Source: an uncultured Winogradskyella sp. (GTDB lineage: Bacteria; Bacteroidota; Bacteroidia; Flavobacteriales; Flavobacteriaceae). From it: DNA of 64,000 bases. This document shows, piece by piece, positions 1 through 8,599 of the stretch (the first letter of the stretch is position 1; every line of letters begins with the position of its first letter). Where the stretch lies: positions 1 to 64,000 of the forward strand of contig NZ_CALGNH010000032.1 of NCBI RefSeq assembly GCF_937958655.1. The letters run 5' to 3'. The notes beneath the pieces are model-generated. The model searched no databases. It was not told the DNA's origin and saw only the letters and a program-made list of their open reading frames with translations. The position numbers and the translations under genes were made by a program.

Positions 1-135
1 GATATGTTACAATCTACAAGAGGCCCATTAATTATGGAAGTTAATTCTACACCTGGTTTAGAAGGTATTGAAGGGGCTACACAAAAAAATATTGCAAGAG
101 CTATTATTACGTTTATTGAGCGCAATCGACGATAG
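1..135 (+). CDS. rimK: RimK family ATP-grasp ligase, C-terminal fragment
   Basis: The window opens inside this gene; only the last 44 codons and the TAG stop are present. The fragment contains [17 protein letters not shown], the ATP-grasp C-terminal motif in which Glu and Asn bind Mg-ATP, and it matches the end of RimK, the ligase that adds glutamate to ribosomal protein S6. The next gene is an AstE/AspA-like deacylase, a pairing often seen with RimK in other bacteria. That supports the call, but related ATP-grasp ligases cannot be excluded from so short a piece. Confidence 0.8.
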   Translation, partial: DMLQSTRGPLIMEVNSTPGLEGIEGATQKNIARAIITFIERNRR

Positions 136-150
136 AGATAAGATAAATAA

Positions 151-207
151 AGAAATTCCTGCTTTCGCAGGAAGTAAATAAGATTCCCGTTTTCACGGGA
201 AGTAAAC
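151..207 (+). repeat. Two tandem 28-nt hairpin units before the AstE-like gene
   Basis: Unit 1 has stem TTCCTGC (156-162), loop TTTC and GCAGGAA (167-173). Unit 2 has stem TTCCCGT (184-190), loop TTTC and ACGGGAA (195-201). The loop and the trailing GTAAA are identical, while the stems differ by two paired, compensatory changes. The second unit ends in the start codon of the next gene. This resembles the short palindromic repeats scattered through Flavobacteriaceae genomes. A similar hairpin (ACCTGC-CTTT-GCAGGT) lies at 39251-39266. Confidence 0.7.
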
Positions 208-1173
208 ATGAGCGAAAAAGAAGTATTACACATATTAGGAGAAAGCGTTGCGCTTGGCGAAAGTGTTAAGGTAAGCTTTAATGTAGCTAAACTCCACACA
301 CAAAATACCATTGATGTGCCAGTAATTATTGAACGCTCTAAAAAGCCAGGCCCTACCGTTTTAATTACGGCAGGCATACACGGAGACGAAGTTAATGGTG
401 TAGAAATCGTTAGACAAATCATTGCTAAAGGCATAAATAAACCCAAAAAAGGAACTATTATTTGTATTCCGGTAATTAATGTGTTTGGGTTTATTCAGAT
501 GGATCGAGAGTTTCCAGATGGTCGCGATTTAAATCGGGTATTTCCTGGAGGAAAAGGAGGCTCACTAGCAAGCAGAGTGGCTCATAAATTAATGACTGAG
601 ATTGTACCTCATGCAGATTTAATATTAGATTTTCATACTGGAGGTGCAGATCGATTTAATGCCTCACAAATTAGAATTGTAAAGAACGAAGCTGTTTTAG
701 ATGAGTTGGCAAAAGTATTTGGCGCCCCTTTTATTTACTATTCAAAAAATTTAAATAAATCGTTTAGGAATTCATGTTATAAACTAGGAATACCTATGTT
801 ATTGTTTGAAGGTGGTAAATCCTCACATATTAATAATACCGTAACCAATACTGGCGTTAATGGCACAAAGCGTGTATTGCATCATTTAGGCATGTTAAAC
901 CACAAATTTAAGGTCTCTAAGCCTAAGAAAAATGGCATTATTATAGCAGATAGTAAATGGGTAAGAGCTAATCATTCTGGCATGTTTAAGTCTAACGTTT
1001 CAGTTAACACTCTGGTTAAAAAGGATGAAGTACTAGGTCATATTACAGATCCTTATGGTAGTTTTAATCACTTTGTTAAAGCCCCTAACGATGGTTATAT
1101 TTTTAACGTGAATGAATCTCCAATAATTTACCAAGGCGATGCTATTTTTCATATATCTACAAAGTTTGAATGA
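208..1173 (+). CDS. Succinylglutamate desuccinylase/aspartoacylase family protein
   Basis: A 321-residue zinc-dependent deacylase of the AstE/AspA group (M14-like fold). The zinc ligands are visible as HGDE (H58, E61) and H143 in LDFHTGG. DLNRVFPGG (107-115) is the substrate-binding arginine motif, and E201 in LLFEGGKS fits the catalytic Glu. The C-terminal third has the beta-barrel-like extension common in this family. There is no signal peptide, so it is probably cytosolic. It follows rimK by 72 bases and overlaps the next gene by 4 bases (ATGA), so the three are probably co-transcribed. The natural substrate is unknown; being beside rimK suggests an N-acyl or glutamyl-modified peptide, but that is inference. 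Confidence 0.85.
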   Translation: MSEKEVLHILGESVALGESVKVSFNVAKLHTQNTIDVPVIIERSKKPGPTVLITAGIHGDEVNGVEIVRQIIAKGINKPKKGTIICIPVINVFGFIQMDREFPDGRDLNRVFPGGKGGSLASRVAHKLMTEIVPHADLILDFHTGGADRFNASQIRIVKNEAVLDELAKVFGAPFIYYSKNLNKSFRNSCYKLGIPMLLFEGGKSSHINNTVTNTGVNGTKRVLHHLGMLNHKFKVSKPKKNGIIIADSKWVRANHSGMFKSNVSVNTLVKKDEVLGHITDPYGSFNHFVKAPNDGYIFNVNESPIIYQGDAIFHISTKFE

Positions 1174-1739
1174 TGACAAAGTCAGAACTTAGAAAACGAT
1201 ATAAACAACTACGTAAGAAACTCTCAATAGAAGACCTTGAAAATAAAAGCCTAATGATTGCCAATCGTTTATTGACTCTCAATATATGGGATAAATCATT
1301 TTATCATATCTTCTTGACTATTGAAGAACAGAAAGAAATCAACACCGAATATATACTAAACATATTAGCAGGAAAAGATAAAAACATTGTCATTTCTAAA
1401 AGTAATTTTGAAGATTACAGTATGACGCATTATCTACTGACAGATAATACTAGAATTAAAAAAAATGACTACAATATTCCTGAACCAATTGATGGTATCG
1501 CTATCGCTTCAGAAATTATAGATGTTGTTTTTATCCCTCTTTTGGCTTTTGATTATACAGGTAACCGCATTGGTTATGGCAAAGGATTTTACGACCGATT
1601 TTTAAGTCAGTGTAAACCTGAAACTCTAAAAATAGGTTTGTCGTTTTTTGAAGCTGTAAGCACTAGCATAAAAACATTAAAAGAAGATATTAGATTAGAC
1701 TATTGCATAACACCTCACAAGATTCATAGCTTTTTATAA
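1170..1739 (+). CDS. 5-formyltetrahydrofolate cyclo-ligase (MTHFS/YgfA family)
   Basis: A 189-residue enzyme that converts 5-formyl-THF to 5,10-methenyl-THF using ATP, returning the stored folate to the one-carbon pool. The signature GYGKGFYDRFL (135-145) is the phosphate/ATP-binding loop of the family, and N-terminal KSELRKRYKQLRK is the usual start. The length is typical. Its ATG overlaps the stop of the upstream deacylase (ATGA), so translation is probably coupled. Its end overlaps the convergent GH5 gene by 6 bases. Confidence 0.92.
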   Translation: MMTKSELRKRYKQLRKKLSIEDLENKSLMIANRLLTLNIWDKSFYHIFLTIEEQKEINTEYILNILAGKDKNIVISKSNFEDYSMTHYLLTDNTRIKKNDYNIPEPIDGIAIASEIIDVVFIPLLAFDYTGNRIGYGKGFYDRFLSQCKPETLKIGLSFFEAVSTSIKTLKEDIRLDYCITPHKIHSFL

Positions 1740-2738
1740 ACGATCCTTAAATGCAAAAAATCTAAAAAGTGTTCCCCAATTATTGTTATTAAAATTATTA
1801 GGTGATCCATCTGAAGTTAATAAAGCATCCTGATCTGTTTCGTCGTATTTCCAAAGCCAAGCAGCATAAGATAATTGATTATTATGTATGATATCTAAAA
1901 ACACTTCTGGGTTCATTAAAACGCCAGAATTTACAGGAGCTACTTCACCAAAAAATAATGGTAAATTTAAATCAACTAAATTTTGAATTCTATTTTCTAT
2001 TTCGGCTGTGGGTTCTAAAAGCCATTTTTCATAAGCGTGTATATCAAATAACACATTGTCTGTTGTATCTAAAAACAGATTACCAATATTAATTAATACA
2101 CTTTCATCTTGCCCTTGCTCTGCGCAAGGAATTAAAACAATATTGGTATTACCTGTATTTCTAATTATAGTGTAAAGTTCGGTCATAGTACTTAACCAAT
2201 TTTGATCTGTATAACCATCCATACGATCAAACCTGTAGGGCTCATTCCAAACCTCTATCCAAACATCTGATTGCTCTTTAAAATGCTCTGCCCAGAGTGC
2301 TAACTTAACCTTATACGCTTCCCAAAAAGCAGTTTCTGCAGGAAATTTTCCCGTCAGTAGATTACTAGCTTGTCCATCCCAGCCAAATGGACATAGAATT
2401 GTAACTAAATTATTAGCTCTATTATCGTCTACTATGGCTTGTAGTGAATGTAAAAATTGACCGTTCGCATCTTGTACTGGTGTTCCTTCAATAGGATTTT
2501 CATTTACATTACCAACAAACTCTCTGGCAATATTTAAATTCCATAATGGCATATCCTCACTGCCCGTTCCAAAGCTATGCAACGCATTGGCACCTACAAA
2601 CTGTTTTGCATTAGAATTGAAGGTAATTTTTGAATCCACAATACTATATGTAGTATTAGAAATAACGGAATCCTCCTTGGTATTGCAAGAGAGAAAAAAA
2701 CTAAGTAAAAACAATACAAATACGATCCTAAATCTCAT
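1734..2738 (-). CDS. GH5-like (cellulase family) glycoside hydrolase lipoprotein
   Basis: A 334-residue predicted lipoprotein. Numbering from the ATG at 2738, residues 1-17 are a signal peptide ending in the lipobox LSFFLSC with Cys18. This start is preferred over the in-frame ATG 39 bases upstream, which overlaps lspA and puts a charged stretch before the signal peptide. The catalytic domain has the clan GH-A pair: acid/base Glu166 in WIEVWNEPYRF and nucleophile Glu265 in FFGEVAP, with H234 in DIHAY. It therefore probably cleaves a beta-glucan or mannan at the cell surface; the substrate is not readable. It lies 10 bases downstream of lspA, whose product would process it. Confidence 0.8.
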   Translation of the reverse strand: MRFRIVFVLFLLSFFLSCNTKEDSVISNTTYSIVDSKITFNSNAKQFVGANALHSFGTGSEDMPLWNLNIAREFVGNVNENPIEGTPVQDANGQFLHSLQAIVDDNRANNLVTILCPFGWDGQASNLLTGKFPAETAFWEAYKVKLALWAEHFKEQSDVWIEVWNEPYRFDRMDGYTDQNWLSTMTELYTIIRNTGNTNIVLIPCAEQGQDESVLINIGNLFLDTTDNVLFDIHAYEKWLLEPTAEIENRIQNLVDLNLPLFFGEVAPVNSGVLMNPEVFLDIIHNNQLSYAAWLWKYDETDQDALLTSDGSPNNFNNNNWGTLFRFFAFKDRL

Positions 2739-2748
2739 TACAAAAATT

Positions 2749-3363
2749 TTATTTAAACGCTCTCTTATTAAACACAATCAAAATACCAATACCTGTACTT
2801 ATAGCCATATCTGCAACATTAAAAACAGGATCAAAGAATGAAAAATACTTACCGCCAACAAAAGGCAACCCTTCTGGTAATACACCACTCCAAATAGGAA
2901 AATGTAACATATCTACAACGTTACCATGAAAGACCTCCGTATATCCCCCTTTTTCTGGTAAAAAGGTGGCTACCTCAAACGTACTATCACCAAACATTAG
3001 TCCGTAAAATACAGAATCAATAATATTACCTAAAGCACCAGCAAAAATAATAGCAATAGCAAAAATTAAAATTTTAGGCTTTTGCTTTTTGGTAACATCC
3101 ACTAACCAAAAGCCAATCCCTGTTACAGCTACAATTCTAAATAAGGTTAAAATTAACTTGGCAGATTTATCTGAAATAGAAGTAAAAAAATCACTCAATT
3201 TTGCTCCCCAAGCCATACCGTTGTTTTCCACAAAAGCTATTTCAAACCATGATAGTACTTTAATGGTTTCACCCAATTGAAAATGTGTTTTTATATAAAT
3301 TTTACTAACCTGATCTATTAGCAAAATTAGGGTAATAATAATTGAGGCTTTCTTTAGAGACAT
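2749..3363 (-). CDS. lspA: Lipoprotein signal peptidase (signal peptidase II)
   Basis: A 204-residue inner-membrane aspartyl protease that removes signal peptides from prolipoproteins. The catalytic aspartates are D116 in GNIIDSVFYG and D185 in FNVADMAIS; VENNGMAWG (45-53) is the conserved N/G loop and LIDQVSK (15-21) the first conserved segment. The usual GNxxDR motif here reads GNIIDS. The insertion between the two catalytic motifs (about 120-178) is longer than in E. coli, as is common in Bacteroidetes LspA. It follows ileS and the DksA-like gene, a conserved order in the phylum. A TTG-N19-TACATTTG promoter lies just upstream. Confidence 0.95.
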   Translation of the reverse strand: MSLKKASIIITLILLIDQVSKIYIKTHFQLGETIKVLSWFEIAFVENNGMAWGAKLSDFFTSISDKSAKLILTLFRIVAVTGIGFWLVDVTKKQKPKILIFAIAIIFAGALGNIIDSVFYGLMFGDSTFEVATFLPEKGGYTEVFHGNVVDMLHFPIWSGVLPEGLPFVGGKYFSFFDPVFNVADMAISTGIGILIVFNKRAFK

Positions 3364-3402
3364 ATCATTTCCCTATTAAGATTTAATGTTATAGTATTGA
3401 AG

Positions 3403-3432
3403 CAAATGTAACCGTTTATTATGGTTTAACAA
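3403..3432 (-). promoter_or_regulatory. Promoter for lspA-GH5
   Basis: On the minus strand TTG (3430-3432) is followed after 19 bases by TACATTTG (3403-3410), matching the Bacteroidetes housekeeping consensus TTG/TAnnTTTG. It sits at the end of the GIN-domain gene and would give a leader of about 30 nt before lspA. Confidence 0.65.
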
Positions 3433-4072
3433 CTGTTATATTACCATTAATAGAATTCAAAGTCCAAACAAAATAGGGCGATTCAAAATCATCTATCATA
3501 ATTTTACCTTTATAAGATGAAGCACTAATTTTTGCATTCTTTGTAATAACTTTTATGTTGCCTTCAATTGTATTTATAACTGCGCTTTTTGATAATCCTT
3601 TTACATTACAATAGCCTTGCTTAAGTTTCACAAAAACTGTTTTAAAATTACCATCTAAATTAACTGAGCCAACATCGCTCACAATATTTAAGTTTAACTG
3701 TTCTGGAATTTCTAGATGAAGTTCTGCTGCAATAACCTTATGCGCATTTCGTTTATCGTCTGCTATATTCTCAAAGGACATAAGTTCTAAACTTAAAGTA
3801 AGTTGATTATTCTCTTCTTTTGAAACTATTTGATAATCGTTTTGGTATTCACCATCGAGTATCGATGCTATCGAGATATTAGTTGTATTAGATGTAGTAA
3901 TAAAAATATTAAAGATTTGATTACCATTAATTATAATATTTTCAATAGGTTTTGCCTCAATTTGTTTTTTCAAAATATTTTGCCCTTGAGCCGACAAGTT
4001 TATAATGCAAATGAGAACAAAAAAAGCCTTGACATTAAGAATACAAGGCTTTATAGTTTTATTTTGTTTCAA
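3419..4072 (-). CDS. Exported GIN-domain (DUF2807-like) protein
   Basis: A 217-residue protein with an N-terminal signal peptide (hydrophobic about 12-28, cleavage near SAQGQ). The remainder is a repetitive beta-strand pattern with regularly spaced I/V/N/G residues (for example NINIVSDVGSVNLDG-type strands near 125-140), as expected for the right-handed beta-helix GIN/DUF2807 adhesin-like domain. No catalytic residues are evident. It lies between the DksA-like gene and lspA, interrupting the more usual direct adjacency of those genes, so it may be a lineage-specific insertion. Function unknown; likely periplasmic or outer-membrane associated. Confidence 0.6.
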   Translation of the reverse strand: MKQNKTIKPCILNVKAFFVLICIINLSAQGQNILKKQIEAKPIENIIINGNQIFNIFITTSNTTNISIASILDGEYQNDYQIVSKEENNQLTLSLELMSFENIADDKRNAHKVIAAELHLEIPEQLNLNIVSDVGSVNLDGNFKTVFVKLKQGYCNVKGLSKSAVINTIEGNIKVITKNAKISASSYKGKIMIDDFESPYFVWTLNSINGNITVVKP

Positions 4073-4121
4073 AATATAAGTAACATCATTATTATGATGA
4101 AATCCCTTTTAAATAGGGACT

Positions 4122-4505
4122 TTACTTCTGCATATTTTTTGCTTCAATACTCAGCGTAGCATGCGGCACTAGCTTAAGACGCTCTGGATTTATTAATTTA
4201 CCCGTTACTCTACATACACCATAAGTCTTATTCTCAATACGAATCATTGCATTTTTAAGATCGCGAATAAATTTTTCTTGGCGAATAGCTAATGCAGAAT
4301 TTGCTTCCTTACTCATAGTAGCACTACCTTCTTCAAAAGCCTTAAACGTTGGCGAGGTATCATCGGTACCATTGTTATGATTATTCATATACGCACTTTT
4401 AATCAACTCTAAATCGTGCTCTGCCTTGTCTATTTTTTCTTGAATTAAAACTCTAAATGCTTCCAGATCTTTATCTGAATATCTGTTTTTTACATCTTCT
4501 GCCAT
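4122..4505 (-). CDS. TraR/DksA family protein lacking most zinc cysteines
   Basis: A 127-residue DksA-like protein: an N-terminal coiled-coil region (about 10-90) and a C-terminal zinc-finger-like segment starting YGVCRVTG. In classical DksA four cysteines in CxxC-x17-CxxC bind zinc; here the equivalent positions are C98, T101, S119 and A122, so only one Cys remains. Zinc-independent relatives are known (for example Pseudomonas DksA2). Family role: binding in the RNA polymerase secondary channel with ppGpp. The coiled-coil tip does not show the clear DxxDxA motif of DksA, so equivalence to DksA is uncertain. It starts 5 bases after ileS and is co-transcribed with it. Confidence 0.85.
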   Translation of the reverse strand: MAEDVKNRYSDKDLEAFRVLIQEKIDKAEHDLELIKSAYMNNHNNGTDDTSPTFKAFEEGSATMSKEANSALAIRQEKFIRDLKNAMIRIENKTYGVCRVTGKLINPERLKLVPHATLSIEAKNMQK

Positions 4506-4510
4506 ATCTA

Positions 4511-7500
4511 TTAGTGTTTTTGTATAAATAATTTGGTATTGACCTCATCAAAAGCAATTTCTATACCATCATTTATAGTATCCATTATTTTTAAATCTTC
4601 TGTTAATGTTTCAGACTTAATATAGGCTTCGTTAGAGGCTACTGCTGCTGAAACTAAATCGTCTTTTTGAAGCTGCACTTCTATACGATCTGTAACTTCA
4701 AAACCAGAATCTTTACGTAAATTTTGAATACGATTAACGAGCTCTCTTGCGATACCTTCTTTGCGTAATTCTTCTGTTATAGTTACATCTAAAGCTACTG
4801 TTAAAGCACCTTCATTGGCTACTAACCACCCTTCAATATCTTGTGATGTAATCTCTACATCACTCAATTCTAAAGTAATATTTTTTCCGTTAATTTCGAC
4901 ATCTAAATTACCATTTTGTTCAATTTTTTTGATGTCCTGTGCCGAAAACGTATTTATAGTGTTGGAAACCAGCTTCATATCTTTACCAAATCGAGGCCCT
5001 AAAGCTTTAAAATTAGGTTTTATTTGTTTTACCAAGATATCTGAGGCATCTTCTAATAACTCTATATCTTTTATATTAACTTCTTGTTTTATTAAATCAG
5101 AGACCGCTTCAATTTCTTCTTTTTGCTGTTGATTATCTACAGGAATCATAATTTTTTGCAAGGGTTGACGCACTTTAATCTTTTCCTTAGCTCTTAACGA
5201 TAATACTAAGGACGATATTGTCTGTGCATTTTCCATTTTACGCTCTAGCACTTTGTTAATAGCCGATGTATTTACTTTAGGAAAATCGGCCAAATGCACA
5301 CTTGTAAATGACTCTTTTTTGGTAACTGCATTTAAATCTAAATATAATCGGTCCATAAAAAACGGTGCAATTGGTGCGCCTAGCTTGGCAATGGTACTCA
5401 TACATGTGTATAAGGTCTGGTATGCCGAAATTTTGTCTGCTTGGTAGTCGCCTTTCCAGAAACGTCTTCTACTTAAACGTACGTACCAATTGCTTAAATA
5501 ATCTTGTGTAAAATTAGATATTGCACGCGCAGCCTTTGTTGGTTCGTAATCTGCATAAAAGGCATCTACTTTTTTAATAAGTGTGTTTAATTCTGATAAG
5601 ATCCAACGGTCTAATTCTGGTCTTTTATTCATGGGAACTTCATCCTCAGAATAGTTAAAACCATCTAAGTTAGTGTATAGCGAAAAGAATGAGTACGTAT
5701 TGTACAGTGTACCAAAAAATTTACGGCTTACTTCTGCAATACCATCGCTGTCGAACTTTAAGTTATCCCATGGATTTGCATTCATTATCATATACCAACG
5801 TGTGGCATCTGCTCCATATGTTGATAGGGTTTTAAAAGGATCTACAGCATTGCCTAATCGTTTAGACATCTTCTGCCCATTTTTGTCTAAAACTAATCCA
5901 TTAGATACCACATTTTTATAGGCTACAGAATCAAAAACCATAGTTGCGATGGCATGAAGCGTGTAAAACCAACCTCTTGTTTGGTCCACACCTTCGGCAA
6001 TAAAGTCTGCAGGGAAAGCCCCTTTTTTGTCAATAAAGTCTCGGTTTTCAAAAGGATAATGCCACTGCGCATAAGGCATAGAGCCAGAATCGAACCAAAC
6101 ATCTATTAAATCGCTTTCACGCTTCATAGGCTTGCCAGATTGTGAAACTAATACAATCTTATCAACCACATTTTTATGCAGATCAATTGTCTCGTAATTT
6201 TCATCAGACATATTACCAACTTGGAAATCGGCAAAAATATCTTCGGTCATTAATCCTGCTTTTACTGACTTTGCCATTTCGGTTTTAAGCTCTTCAACCG
6301 AACCTATACATAGTTGTTCTTTACCATCTTCGGTTCTCCAAATTGGTAATGGAATGCCCCAATAGCGTGAGCGCGATAAATTCCAATCATTAGCGTTAGC
6401 CAACCAATTACCAAAGCGTCCTTCGCCTGTTGATTTAGGTTTCCAGTTTATGCTTGTGTTTAACTCATGCATTCTCCCTTTTACATCTGTAACTTTAATA
6501 AACCATGAGTCTAGTGGATAATATAATATTGGCTTATCTGTTCTCCAACAATTAGGGTAACTGTGTTTATATTTTTCAACCTTAAAGGCTTTATTTTCTA
6601 TCTTTAATTTAATGGCTAATTCTACATCTACTGACTTATCTGGTGCTTCACCATCATTGTAATATTCATTCTTTACGTACTTGCCAGAAAACTCACCTAA
6701 CTCTGGTCTAAAACGCCCTTGTAAATCTACTAACGGTACTAAATTATCATACTCATCTTTTACCAATAGTGGTGGAATTTCTGGTGTGGCTTGTTTAGCT
6801 ACCAAAGCATCATCTGCACCAAAGGTTGGTGCCGTATGTACTATACCTGTACCGTCTTCTGTGGTTACAAAATCACCAGAAATTACGCGGAATGCATTTT
6901 GTTTGTTTTCAAATTGAAGATTAAAGTCTAGCAACTGTTCGTAAGTAATTCCAACTAAATCTTTTCCTTTGAATTCTTTAACTACATAAAAAGGAATCTT
7001 TTTATCTTCTTCTTTAAATTCTAAAAGTTCTGGCTTGGCTTCAACTTGTTTGTATTTTCCATCAAATTGCTTACCTATTAAACTCTTTGCTAAAACCACA
7101 TTCATTGGTCTGAATGTGTACTGATTATAGGTTTCTACTAAAACATAATCAATCTTAGGCCCAACGGTTAATGCTGTGTTACTCGGTAAGGTCCAAGGTG
7201 TTGTTGTCCAAGCTAAGAAATAAATATCGCCTTCGTTTTGCAAAAAATCAGGTAATGACGCTTCATTTGCCTTAAACTGAGCTACAACCGTAGTATCTGT
7301 TACGTCTTGGTAGGTGCCTGGCTGGTTTAATTCGTGCGAGCTTAAACCAGTACCTGCCTTGGGCGAATATGGCTGAATGGTGTAGCCTTTGTACAACAAG
7401 TTTTTATCATAAATCTGCTTTATTAGCCACCATACAGATTCCATATACTTAGGTTTATAGGTAATGTATGGATCATCCATATCTACCCAATAGCCCATTT

Positions 7501-7915
7501 TTTGTGTAAGATCATTCCAAATATCTGTATAACGCATTACAGCTTTTTTACAGGCTTCGTTATACTCCTCTACGGTAATTTTAGTCCCAATGTCTTCTTT
7601 GGTAATGCCGAGTTCTTTCTCAACGCCAAGTTCTACTGGTAGTCCGTGTGTATCCCAACCCGCTTTACGTTTTACCTGAAAACCTTTCATGGTTTTGTAA
7701 CGTGGAAAAATATCTTTTATCGCTCGCGCTAATACATGGTGAACTCCTGGTAAACCATTTGCAGAAGGTGGACCTTCAAAAAACACATAAGGTTCTGCAC
7801 CTTCTCTTGTAGATACACTTTTTTCGAAGATGTTATTTTCTTCCCAATAGTTACTAATTTCATTAGCAACTCTTGGCAAGTTAAGTCCTTTATATTCAGG
7901 GAACTTTTGGCTCAT
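4511..7915 (-). CDS. ileS: Isoleucine--tRNA ligase with a GVHH active-site motif
   Basis: A 1134-residue class I aminoacyl-tRNA synthetase that charges tRNA-Ile. The ATG at 7915 (MSQKFPEYKG) is chosen because a promoter box lies at 7940-7947, which would overlap the longer in-frame start at 7942. Visible motifs: GPPSANGLPGVHH (48-60), where E. coli has GPPYANGSIHIGH; GQKMSKRLGN near residue 680 (KMSKS loop); and an editing (CP1) domain with TTTPWTLPSN and GTGIVHTAP. The C-terminus lacks the zinc-finger Cys cluster of IleRS1, and the overall length fits the eukaryote-like IleRS2 type. It heads an operon with the DksA-like gene and probably lspA. Confidence 0.97.
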   Translation of the reverse strand: MSQKFPEYKGLNLPRVANEISNYWEENNIFEKSVSTREGAEPYVFFEGPPSANGLPGVHHVLARAIKDIFPRYKTMKGFQVKRKAGWDTHGLPVELGVEKELGITKEDIGTKITVEEYNEACKKAVMRYTDIWNDLTQKMGYWVDMDDPYITYKPKYMESVWWLIKQIYDKNLLYKGYTIQPYSPKAGTGLSSHELNQPGTYQDVTDTTVVAQFKANEASLPDFLQNEGDIYFLAWTTTPWTLPSNTALTVGPKIDYVLVETYNQYTFRPMNVVLAKSLIGKQFDGKYKQVEAKPELLEFKEEDKKIPFYVVKEFKGKDLVGITYEQLLDFNLQFENKQNAFRVISGDFVTTEDGTGIVHTAPTFGADDALVAKQATPEIPPLLVKDEYDNLVPLVDLQGRFRPELGEFSGKYVKNEYYNDGEAPDKSVDVELAIKLKIENKAFKVEKYKHSYPNCWRTDKPILYYPLDSWFIKVTDVKGRMHELNTSINWKPKSTGEGRFGNWLANANDWNLSRSRYWGIPLPIWRTEDGKEQLCIGSVEELKTEMAKSVKAGLMTEDIFADFQVGNMSDENYETIDLHKNVVDKIVLVSQSGKPMKRESDLIDVWFDSGSMPYAQWHYPFENRDFIDKKGAFPADFIAEGVDQTRGWFYTLHAIATMVFDSVAYKNVVSNGLVLDKNGQKMSKRLGNAVDPFKTLSTYGADATRWYMIMNANPWDNLKFDSDGIAEVSRKFFGTLYNTYSFFSLYTNLDGFNYSEDEVPMNKRPELDRWILSELNTLIKKVDAFYADYEPTKAARAISNFTQDYLSNWYVRLSRRRFWKGDYQADKISAYQTLYTCMSTIAKLGAPIAPFFMDRLYLDLNAVTKKESFTSVHLADFPKVNTSAINKVLERKMENAQTISSLVLSLRAKEKIKVRQPLQKIMIPVDNQQQKEEIEAVSDLIKQEVNIKDIELLEDASDILVKQIKPNFKALGPRFGKDMKLVSNTINTFSAQDIKKIEQNGNLDVEINGKNITLELSDVEITSQDIEGWLVANEGALTVALDVTITEELRKEGIARELVNRIQNLRKDSGFEVTDRIEVQLQKDDLVSAAVASNEAYIKSETLTEDLKIMDTINDGIEIAFDEVNTKLFIQKH

Positions 7916-7939
7916 TATTCGCATTTCTTTATAAGTGTG

Positions 7940-7947
7940 CAAAATTA
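7940..7947 (-). promoter_or_regulatory. Minus-7 box for ileS
   Basis: TAATTTTG on the minus strand matches TAnnTTTG and lies 24 bases before the chosen ileS ATG. No good TTG is seen at -33, so this is a partial match. Confidence 0.45.
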
Positions 7948-8029
7948 TGAAATTTGATGGATTTTTAGTGATCTTAAAGTCTAAATCACAATTTAAGGCT
8001 AAGAAATATTGTATAAAAGAATTTTGAAG

Positions 8030-8592
8030 TTAGTCCTCGACACAAAAATCATTATAATAATTAACAAGATCAATCAAAGTTGCTCAACGAAATTTATGAT
8101 TATCAATTCCTTTTTATTAAACAACTGCATTGACCGAAATATGCAATAATAGATTTTTTAAATCCTCCTTTAAGTTTTGTGGCGAGTTACTCTTCATTAC
8201 GTTTAACTTTTACCTTAGAATATGAATTTGGTACAGTCATAGCAATATCGCCATCTATTGAAGGTGCATTTACCGTTTTATTAACAATATTGCCATAGAG
8301 TGTAACTTCACCCTCAGTTAAAATATCTAATAATAAAGGAAAGCGCTTGTGGTTTTTTGCATATATATATTCAAATTTTACATCATGCTCAAAACCATGA
8401 AATGTAATTCCATTAACTATTATTTCATCCCAAATAGCAGATTCATCGTCTAAATTTAATTTTGTATCTCTGAAAAATTAGTCCATATCCCTCAATTGAT
8501 GTGCATCTAAAAAGTGTAATGTTGCTTCTTGTGTTTGGGAGTTACCAATAAAACATAAAAAAACATAACGCTATAACAATACTATTTTTCAT
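8030..8592 (-). pseudogene. Decayed gene for a small exported protein
   Basis: Reading from ATG at 8592, a signal-peptide start MKNSIVIALCFFM breaks at a run of seven T. The sequence resumes in another frame as FIGNSQTQEATLHFLD, shifts again to TSIEGYGLI, and then continues as FFRDTKLNLDDES...ITEGEVTLYG-like sequence, ending in VKVKRNEE and an in-frame TAA. The same frame goes on to KSIIAYFGQCSCLIKRN, and a further shift gives LVNYYNDFCVED with a stop at 8030. These pieces together resemble an intact exported protein of about 180 residues. At least three frameshifts and one stop make it a pseudogene. It starts 7 bases after radA, so it was once the operon's last gene. Confidence 0.7.
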
Positions 8593-8599
8593 TGTATAT

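Noticed and set aside
2587-2841. 84-codon plus-strand frame over the GH5/lspA junction
   Set aside because: It lies antisense to two well-supported genes and has low-complexity translation.
4100-4122. AAATCCC/GGGACTT hairpin as a terminator after the DksA-like gene
   Set aside because: The stem is short with a wobble pair, overlaps the stop codon and has only three T after it.
7916-7942. ATG at 7942 as the ileS start
   Set aside because: It overlaps the TAATTTTG promoter box, and the residues before MSQKFPEY do not look conserved.
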